DNA from: Tannerella sp. | Lineage (GTDB): Bacteria > Bacteroidota > Bacteroidia > Bacteroidales > Tannerellaceae | DNA: 7,814 nt | NCBI GenBank assembly: GCA_031268395.1 | Contig: JAIRXI010000261.1 | Span: forward strand, 1 to 7,814 | Direction of reading: 5' to 3' | Shown here: positions 1-7,000 of the stretch, one piece after another | Numbering within the stretch: the first letter of the stretch is position 1 | How the letters are laid out: each line of letters starts with the position of its first letter | Notes under the pieces: generated by a model | The model's input: only the letters and a program-made list of their open reading frames with translations | What the model was told of the DNA's origin: nothing | Databases searched by the model: none | Made by a program: the position numbers and the translations under genes

Positions 1-79
1 TGTGCACGCCGCATACGCGGCGGAATGAATCCGTTCTGGCCAAACCGACAAAGATGATTACTTAATTATATATAAACTG
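1..79. other. Leader upstream of the first gene
   Basis: All three forward frames are closed here (stops at 26-28, 55-57 and 63-65), so at most the last few codons of an upstream gene could be present, and I cannot say in which frame. Bases 57-79 are strongly A+T-rich and lead straight into the ATG at 80, with no Shine-Dalgarno-like purine block. This is usual for Bacteroidota, which often rely on A-rich leaders. I looked for the Bacteroidales promoter pattern (TTTG near -33, TAnnTTTG near -7) and found no convincing match. A 6-bp stem (7-12 with 17-22, 4-nt loop) is present but has no T-tract after it. Confidence 0.5.
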
Positions 80-3000
80 ATGAATATGAAGAAAGATCTT
101 ACCAGACGAAATCACTGTCCCGATGCCGGGGCGGTGAAAATGAAAGTTGCCCGGACAGGCTTTACCCTGTTTGTGGCGGCGCTGTTGTGTGCGGCGTTCC
201 TGGCTCCCGGGCCGCTGAACGCGCAAAACGAGGTGGGTAATGCCGGACAGGCTGTAGACAACTGGCTCTATTTCGGCAATTTTCCCCAAAAATATGAAGG
301 ATGGAACATCAATGTTGAAACGGCCATGGCAGCCGTGCCTCACGTGAAGAAAATTCACTATCGCGCACAGGCTCCGAATACTTGGGATGGACGTGATTCC
401 TTTTATGTAGGCTTCTTTTCTGTGAAGCCCATCCAGTGGCGCGTCCTTGCCAACGACGCCGAAGGCATTCTGCTGCTGTCGGAACACAATTTGACCCAGT
501 GGGCGTACCACACGCCGGGAGGCCCCGTTACATGGCAGGGTTCATCCATACGGGATTCGCTGGAAAACCGGTTCCTGCAGGGAAGTACCTCGCTGGGAGG
601 AGGAAAAAATTACTTTTCGCCGGTCGAAATTGCGGCTGTCGCCTCTTCCACTCTGCAGAACCCGAAGATTGGACGTGATGTCGATGGTATTACAACCACG
701 GATAACGTATTTTTGCTGTCGTATGCCGACAGTAGCCTGTTCGGCAGCAATGCTGCAGACCGGATGGCTACAAACACGCAATACACCGCTTCTTTCCGGC
801 CCTCCTCCGATTCGGTAAAGGTGGATAGCTGGCTCCTGAGGACGCACAGCGTCAGTTTACATGCAGGCCTGGTGATGCGGGTCAGTGAACATGGCGGGTA
901 TATCGACCGGACGGGCGTGTCGAATGGCTCGCCCGCTATTGTACGCCCTGCCTTGCGGCTTTCCAGAGACAAGTTCATCATGCTGTCCAGCCATCCCAAG
1001 CCGGCTCTTGGCACAGCCGGCGTTCCGCTGACGGGCGTCTTTTCCGACATAATGAAACTGACGCTGGTCGATAATCTCACGCTGGACTTGACTGTCGGCG
1101 GAGCGACTGATTATGCGACCGTGACAAGCGGAGATGATTTGACCGGCCTGACCTATACGGTTTCGTCCGGAGGATCGGATGATTATATTTCCGTGCTGGT
1201 GGAAGAACAGGGCGGCAATGCTGTTTACTACAGGAAACTGACTGCCGTTTCTTCGGCGGGAAATAATATAACGCTTCCTCCCATACCTTTTAACAGCGCA
1301 GGCCTTACCTCCGGCGCCTACACGGTAAAGATTTTCCACGAACGGGTCAATGCATCGGCTTCGGAGCCGGATCTGGCTTCCGAGCCGACCGTGATCTCCG
1401 TCGGTATCGCAGTGTCGGCGCTTGCTCCCACTATTATAACGACGTATAACACGGACGATGACCTGTCAAACGGGTGGACGGACATTCCCTATAACGATAC
1501 CATTCGCTTCGCCGGCGATCCGGATCCCGTTCTCAGCGTTATTTATGGCGCCCTGCCGACGGGACTGGTGCTGGAGGCAACCGGCATCCTGCACGGAACG
1601 CCTACCGTGGCGAGTACCTACAATTTTACGATAAAGGCCCTCAATGGAGAAGGTCAAGATACCAAGACGTATGAGGTAGTCATCGGAGCCAGCGCGGCGC
1701 CCGTGATCACCGGCCCTGCGCCGGGACTGATTGACTCCGTCGTGCGCAATGTCTTCACCTATGTGGATACTGTCGAGGCGACGGGCGGCCCTGCGCCGAT
1801 ATATACCCTTTCGTCAGGCAAGTTGCCCGAAGATCTTAAGCTCGATACCGTCACGGGTATTATTTCCGGCACGGCCAAGACGGAAGGAACATTGACCTTT
1901 ACGGTTATGGCCAGCAATCCGCTGGGAAACGATTTCCGGGAATACAGTATCAAAGTGAAGATCGCGAACAATCCGATTGCGCCATCCTTTGTCACAACGG
2001 CACTGCCGAGGGCGCTGGCCGGGCAGTCCTATTCCTTCCAGATAGAGGCCAACGGCGAACCTTTCCCGAAGTTCCTGGCCAAGTCACCCCTTCCGTCCGG
2101 CCTTTCGCTGGATCCCATGACAGGCATTATCTCCGGAGAGCCTGCCGCGACAAGCCCCGTCCTGTCGCCCTATCCGGTGACGATTAGCCTGGAAAGCGCC
2201 GCAGGCGTACAGCCATCGACTTTCCTTCTGTATGTGGACTATACGCTTGATCCGCCGCACCTGACGCTTACGTCGTCGGGCCTGACTACGGGCAGTACGG
2301 GCACCGATCCGTTCAACGTAACGGCCACGTTCGGCGTTCCGGTATCCGACCTGCAACTGTCGGACATCGACGTGACGGGCGGAACGGGAACGGGAACGCT
2401 CTCCAACCTCGTCCCGGTATCTCCGACGAATATAGGTGGTACAGACTTTGCAACCGTCTGGACGTTCGACGTGACGCCCGACCCCTCGCAGGCCAACGGT
2501 TCGGTGATTGAAGCATACATCAAAGCCGGCGCCGCGCAGGATACCCATACACCCTCTGCCAGCACCTCCGCGCATTCCGATACGGTCAGGGTCAGCTACC
2601 AGTTCGACCAGCCCGCTATCGTGTATCTGCTCCCGCTGATCGGGAAGACCTACGTCACCAATCCGGGATCGTTCTATTTCGACGTGACGCCCAACGGAAC
2701 GGGGGCAGGCGCCAACGACCTCTATGTCGACAATGCGCCCGCAAACAGCACCAGTATCCGCAACGCGATCGAAATCAGGCGCAACGGCGCCCTGTTCGAA
2801 GACTGGACGGTTGGCATCAGCAATACGGTCTCCGGCGCGCGCATTACGATCAATGGCGCCTTCATACGGGGCGACTACGAAGTTGTCGTGAAACCCGGCC
2901 GTGTGGGCAACAACGCCGGCAAGTTCACCGCACAGTTCGCCTTCCAGTTTTCGGTACAGCTCTCGACCAGCTGGTACGAAGGTTGCGAGCACGCCTTTAC

Positions 3001-3997
3001 GCTGACGGACTATCCGGCCAGCCCGGCCAGCCGGAGGCTCGCAGTTTCGTATACCGGACTGACAGATTACCTGACGGCGCCTGACGGCGGAAGCCCGGCG
3101 TCGGCAGTGAACCTGCCTGCCGGACAGACCGAAGCGGCCTTCGCCTTCCGCGTACTGGCCGTGCCCGAAGCGCAGGAAGGTGATTCGGTCGCCATCATCA
3201 TTGCCGATCCCCATCCCGTGACCCCGAGCACCACCACCTACTGGATCAAACTCTATAACCGGCCCCGCGCAGAAGACGTCGTCTATATCCCGGCTACCAC
3301 GCGCTATCCCGGCTATTTCAGACTGATCCGGAGCGGGTCGCCCGCCCTGCGTCGCAGTTTTGACGCCGGGCAGCACTGGAGCAGCGCCTGGGCGCCGGCT
3401 ACCGACCTCGAACTCGCCGACGCCGGCGGGGAAATCATCCTGAGCGAACCCGACGGGTGCGACGAACTGACGCTCCCGCTCGACGTGAGCATCAGCCCCA
3501 CCGTCCGGCGCTTGATTTCGCTCGCTGCGGCGGCAAATATCGTCACCTCGCCGGGTGGCAGCGAATACAGCATCTTCAGCGGAGCCGACTTTGAGTTCCA
3601 GGTCACCATGACCGGGCCGCTGGCCGACCGCAAACCGCTTGTCACCACCGACCGGCAGTATGTGCCCGATTCCGTGGGCGTGATCGTTGAAGCCAACGAC
3701 GACGGCACTTTCACCGTCCGGCTGCGCGCCGTGCGCGAACCGGTACACGTCGCGCTGCAGGCCGGCGACCTGCTGACGGGCAATGAAGCCGTCGAAGCAA
3801 CGCGGGTCTGGGCTTCCGGCGGACAACTGTACATCACCTCCATGACCGACGACCGCGCCGAAGTGTACACCCTTGCGGGCGTCCTGCTGAAAAGCGTGGA
3901 CGTGGCTGCCGGGCAGACCGTCCGTACCGACCTGCCCCCCGGAGTCTTTGTGGTCAGACTCGGTAGCGGACAATCCTTCAAGGTCGGTGGATTTTAA
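80..3997 (+). CDS. Secreted multi-domain protein: DUF6273-type head, Ig-like repeats, T9SS C-terminal sorting domain
   Basis: A predicted cell-surface or secreted protein of 1305 residues; no catalytic function is assigned. The hydrophobic signal core is residues 28-42 and the likely cleavage is LNA48|Q49, with Gln at +1 as is usual for Bacteroidetes. Residues 62-295 look like a DUF6273 domain: YFGNFPQ at the front, PIQWRVL (117-123) followed by LLLSE, TTTDNVFLLSYAD (205-217), SWLLRT (250-255) and a closing RPALRL (289-294). Residues about 300-445 form a linker beta domain. Three putative-Ig (He_PIG-like) repeats follow (about 450-536, 541-634, 635-724), each with the L-P-x-x-L-x-L ... G-I-[IL]-x-G core. 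Residues 727-845 resemble bacterial Ig-like domains of the Big_12 kind. Residues 846-1240 are modules shared with the next gene. Residues 1243-1305 resemble a T9SS type A sorting domain. The ATG at 80 is preferred because it gives the longest frame after an A+T-rich leader. ATG 140 (M21) would give a textbook 28-residue signal peptide, so the start is not settled. Mature Cys residues are only C969 and C1127. The 36-base gap to the next gene suggests an operon. Confidence 0.95.
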   Translation: MNMKKDLTRRNHCPDAGAVKMKVARTGFTLFVAALLCAAFLAPGPLNAQNEVGNAGQAVDNWLYFGNFPQKYEGWNINVETAMAAVPHVKKIHYRAQAPNTWDGRDSFYVGFFSVKPIQWRVLANDAEGILLLSEHNLTQWAYHTPGGPVTWQGSSIRDSLENRFLQGSTSLGGGKNYFSPVEIAAVASSTLQNPKIGRDVDGITTTDNVFLLSYADSSLFGSNAADRMATNTQYTASFRPSSDSVKVDSWLLRTHSVSLHAGLVMRVSEHGGYIDRTGVSNGSPAIVRPALRLSRDKFIMLSSHPKPALGTAGVPLTGVFSDIMKLTLVDNLTLDLTVGGATDYATVTSGDDLTGLTYTVSSGGSDDYISVLVEEQGGNAVYYRKLTAVSSAGNNITLPPIPFNSAGLTSGAYTVKIFHERVNASASEPDLASEPTVISVGIAVSALAPTIITTYNTDDDLSNGWTDIPYNDTIRFAGDPDPVLSVIYGALPTGLVLEATGILHGTPTVASTYNFTIKALNGEGQDTKTYEVVIGASAAPVITGPAPGLIDSVVRNVFTYVDTVEATGGPAPIYTLSSGKLPEDLKLDTVTGIISGTAKTEGTLTFTVMASNPLGNDFREYSIKVKIANNPIAPSFVTTALPRALAGQSYSFQIEANGEPFPKFLAKSPLPSGLSLDPMTGIISGEPAATSPVLSPYPVTISLESAAGVQPSTFLLYVDYTLDPPHLTLTSSGLTTGSTGTDPFNVTATFGVPVSDLQLSDIDVTGGTGTGTLSNLVPVSPTNIGGTDFATVWTFDVTPDPSQANGSVIEAYIKAGAAQDTHTPSASTSAHSDTVRVSYQFDQPAIVYLLPLIGKTYVTNPGSFYFDVTPNGTGAGANDLYVDNAPANSTSIRNAIEIRRNGALFEDWTVGISNTVSGARITINGAFIRGDYEVVVKPGRVGNNAGKFTAQFAFQFSVQLSTSWYEGCEHAFTLTDYPASPASRRLAVSYTGLTDYLTAPDGGSPASAVNLPAGQTEAAFAFRVLAVPEAQEGDSVAIIIADPHPVTPSTTTYWIKLYNRPRAEDVVYIPATTRYPGYFRLIRSGSPALRRSFDAGQHWSSAWAPATDLELADAGGEIILSEPDGCDELTLPLDVSISPTVRRLISLAAAANIVTSPGGSEYSIFSGADFEFQVTMTGPLADRKPLVTTDRQYVPDSVGVIVEANDDGTFTVRLRAVREPVHVALQAGDLLTGNEAVEATRVWASGGQLYITSMTDDRAEVYTLAGVLLKSVDVAAGQTVRTDLPPGVFVVRLGSGQSFKVGGF
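263..964 (+). other. DUF6273-type domain of protein 1
   Basis: Residues 62-295 carry the ordered landmarks of this family: a FGNFPQ opening, a P-I-x-W-R-V-L strand, an L-L-L-S-E strand, a W-x-x-S-x-I-R-x-x-L-x-x-x-F segment (here W-Q-G-S-S-I-R), a T-D-N-V-F-L-L-S strand, a W-L-L-R-T strand and a final R-P-A-L-R-L. The order and spacing are what support the call; no profile search was possible. The biochemical role of the family is not known to me. It is commonly found as an extracellular module in large surface proteins of Firmicutes and Bacteroidota. Confidence 0.75.
2381..2398 (+). repeat. Short tandem hexanucleotide, three copies of ggaacg
   Basis: Three perfect copies of a 6-base unit lie inside protein 1 and encode an alternating Gly-Thr stretch in the Big_12-like domain. 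A gain or loss of a unit would keep the frame and only change loop length. It is probably a low-complexity loop with no special role. Confidence 0.7.
3806..3994 (+). other. T9SS type A-like C-terminal sorting domain of protein 1
   Basis: Residues 1243-1305 have the expected pattern: a strand reading QLYI, then AEVYTLAGVLL (the common 'v.vy.l.G.lv' strand), a short polar stretch, the T-D-L-P-P-G-V-F-V-V-R turn and strand, and a final strand ending SFKVGGF at the C-terminus. In known T9SS cargo this domain directs passage through the outer-membrane translocon and is removed by the PorU sortase, often with attachment to A-LPS or release. That fate is inferred here from family knowledge. The last residues (VGGF) are less basic than typical endings, so the match is good but not perfect. 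Confidence 0.75.
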
Positions 3998-4033
3998 TTC
4001 AAACCAATCAGAATAACTAATAAAACAAATGAT
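3998..4033 (+). other. Short A+T-rich spacer between the two large genes
   Basis: The 36 bases between the TAA of the first gene and the ATG of the second contain no inverted repeat or T-tract that could act as a terminator. They are A-rich just ahead of the ATG (aataaaacaaatgat) with no Shine-Dalgarno match, the usual Bacteroidota arrangement. Co-transcription of the two genes is the simplest reading. Confidence 0.7.
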
Positions 4034-7000
4034 ATGAAATCAGTGATTCGATATTTAAGCAAAGCCGCTCCGGTGCATAACGCACTTGCGGCCATTTATG
4101 AATGGACCAGTTCCGCAAAGACGTCTCATCGACGTCTTTGCGGAAACGCCAGGGCAATCACCTGGGGGATGGTAACGGTCATTCTCTGTTTATGTGCAGG
4201 GAAAGCCAGTGCGCAGTATACACATGATGTGTCTTCTATGGGTGTAGTGACTATCACTGCAAATGAAACACACATCTTTTCCGGAACAAGCAATTCTGAC
4301 GCCAACCGTATTGTGGTAAATGATGGCGCCAATTGTACGATCCATCTGCGCAATACAAATATTACAACGATCAATAATGTCAGTCCCATCCTGATTAAAG
4401 GCAGCGCTTCCTCAGGAGGAGGTACGGATGCCAGCGCCATGAATCCCACGAACAAAGTGGTGATACTGCTGGAGGGTACCAATACGTTGACCAATATAGC
4501 CAAAACCGGTAATGCGTGTGCAGTGCTACAGGTGGATCAGGGGGCCGAGATACATATCAAGGCCATCGGTGAACAGTTCAATGTACGTCCTGATGCGGCC
4601 GTGAATGCCACAGGCAAGCTTACCGTAAGGAAAGGAGGTACGGTAGTATATAACGAGACTGACAGGGTGTTTACCGGAGCTATTCCTAGTATAGGAAACA
4701 ACGGAGCTGCCATAGGCGCACCACATGCGGCGCAAGGTACTTCTACCCGTTTTGATACCTCTACTAACTCAGGCTCTTCGATCAATATCAATACTGCCGG
4801 CGGAAATGTAATTATTACCAGCGGAATCATTGTTGCGATCGGCGATTATCATAGCGCCGGTATTGGCGGCCCTCACTCGGCCGCCTACTACAATGGTCCT
4901 ATTTTGATATTGGGCGGCGAAGTAACCGCCATTTCCGGAGGACACGGCGCCGGGGTTGGCAGCGGATGCCCCACAGGCAGCGGAGTTGTACAGTATTGCG
5001 GCAATGCAAGTCTTATCATTGCCATACCTCCGGCTTCGGTAAGATCATACACTCAACAGACTGCAAGTACTGCGCTGGTGCCGCACAACGGGTATAAACG
5101 GGGCCTGGCGGGAGCACGGGATATTGTGTATATCGGCGATCCGGAATCTCCCCTTCATTTTACAGTACATACCGACGATTTTATGGAAACAACCATGTAC
5201 CTGAATGTCAGCCAAAATCCGCGTATACTGGCAAGCCTCCGGCAGAAAGCGCCGGAACTGGATCCCGCCCGGCTGTTCCTTGGAGATACCAAAGTTTACT
5301 CCCCGCATTTCCAGCTGGTTAACGGTACGGCTTATTATACGAATCTATCTATGGTGGGGGGAGCCATTGTGGCAGGTGCACAAAGTTTGGACAGGCTCTG
5401 GAGTACGGATTTTACCGGAAAACAGATTGTGCAGAACACAGGTGATTTTAGTGGGGCTGTCACTTTCTATACCGATCAGGCGAACCCCAAAGGATACTCC
5501 TATATATCCCAAACACCGACCCTGACGCCCTCCTTCGACACGGCAAAGATCGTATTGAGGGCGCCGGTTGATAAACCGACGATGGAGCTACACCTCCCCA
5601 CCGGGATTCCGCCTACGGATACTACCGCGCTGGTATACGGTTACAACGCAGCGGAAGCCGCCCTGAAAGCGTGTACGCTGGAAATAAAAAATGAAGGAAA
5701 CCGGCCTTTGTATGAGGATGACCTGATCCTTTATCTGGAAGCGGGAAAATTTACAGCGGAAGATGGCGCGGATTTGAGAACGGCCATCCTGGATTCATTA
5801 CACAAAAAGATGGTGACGGAAGCGTCGTCGGGAAGATTATACCTGCCGTCGTACATTAGCACAGGCGTATCTGTCTTCGTGCCGACCAGGCTTGAAATGG
5901 GACTGGAACCGGGCGAATATATAGGCGAAGTCCTGTTTGAAGTCCCGTCTGCGGGCGTCGATATTCCGCCGATTCCGTTTGCGGCATCGGTCGTGCGTTA
6001 CTATCTGGATCCGCCGATGCTGGATACCGATCCGTCGGCCATGACCGAAACCAACGGGCCGTTCAAGGTAACAGTCACGTTCAACCAGTTTGTCAGAGGG
6101 ATAATCCCAAGCGATTTCACCATTGACAACGGATGCAGCATCACTGACTTTAATGTGATTACCTCCCCCACCTACAATGATGGAACGTATAACTACTATA
6201 CGACGTGGGCATTCACCGTCGACACGACGGGTTCAAGCATCGGAGATGGCGGCGTGATCCAGGTATGGGCCAATTCGGACATTGCGTATGAACGGCATGG
6301 CGTCCGCACAACCGATATTTCCAATGTGCTGAAGTTGAAAGTGAACACCAAAAGTCCTTTTGCCACCTTCTATTTCAACTACGACCTGCCGACAGACACC
6401 GTCTTCCTTTTCCAGCAGGATACGGTAGCGTTTACCATTACGCCAAACGGCACAGCCAACCTGCCGGTAACCAAAGATTCGCTTTACATGAACGGGCAAT
6501 GGATTCAGGACTATAATCTCCCGACTCCCCCCCATATCAAGGATTTGATCGAAATCCGGTGGACGCCGGCAGGCGGAGGTCCGGAAACTTCAATATCCGA
6601 TAATGACTGGGATGTAACGATAGACATGGACAACCGGTTCCTGATAGAGGCAACTCCCGGACACGAATTTGGAAACGGCGATTACAGGGTACTCCTGACA
6701 GGTGATACGCTTAAAAACAATATGGGCAATTACATGGAAACGACCGTCGGGAAGTTCAAGGTGCGCATACCGGAACTTGGCTGCGACATCAATGGAGCGG
6801 AAGACAATGCCGGCCTGGGCATACGCCCGGTACCGGATTCGATGAACTTCCTGGGAGGCGATGCGGAACTGATCCTGCTCGGGGAAAATCTGCAATACGC
6901 AGCCAGGGCGTATGAACTGCGTCTCGAATTGCGGGGCGGAGGATTCATTGAACCCGCCACGGTCAGTGCGGCCGGCGATTCGGTCATCTTCAGGATTCGC

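Noticed and set aside
7..22. 6-bp inverted repeat as terminator of an upstream gene
   Set aside because: The stem is short, has no T-tract, and no upstream gene can be seen.
3014..3033. Two near-adjacent ccggccagc copies
   Set aside because: They simply encode a Pro-Ala-Ser-Pro-Ala-Ser loop with biased codons; two short copies are not evidence of a mobile or regulatory repeat.
2084..3973. 629-codon open frame on the - strand opposite gene 1
   Set aside because: It lies in the codon-aligned antisense register, where stops appear only opposite TTA, CTA and TCA codons. Those are rare in the G+C-rich part of gene 1, so a long opening is expected. The product is rich in Arg, Gly and His with no domain or signal peptide, whereas the + frame gives coherent domains.
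4111..4145. Reading the hairpin as an intrinsic terminator
   Set aside because: No run of T follows the stem, and the reading frame continues through it for more than 1200 codons.
4169..4171. Internal ATG as the true start of gene 2, placing the hairpin in a 5' untranslated region
   Set aside because: The resulting 15-residue signal peptide would have no basic n-region, and the purine run (ggggg) touches the ATG too closely to serve as a ribosome binding site. The ATG at 4034 keeps Arg33-Arg34 and Arg40 ahead of the core.
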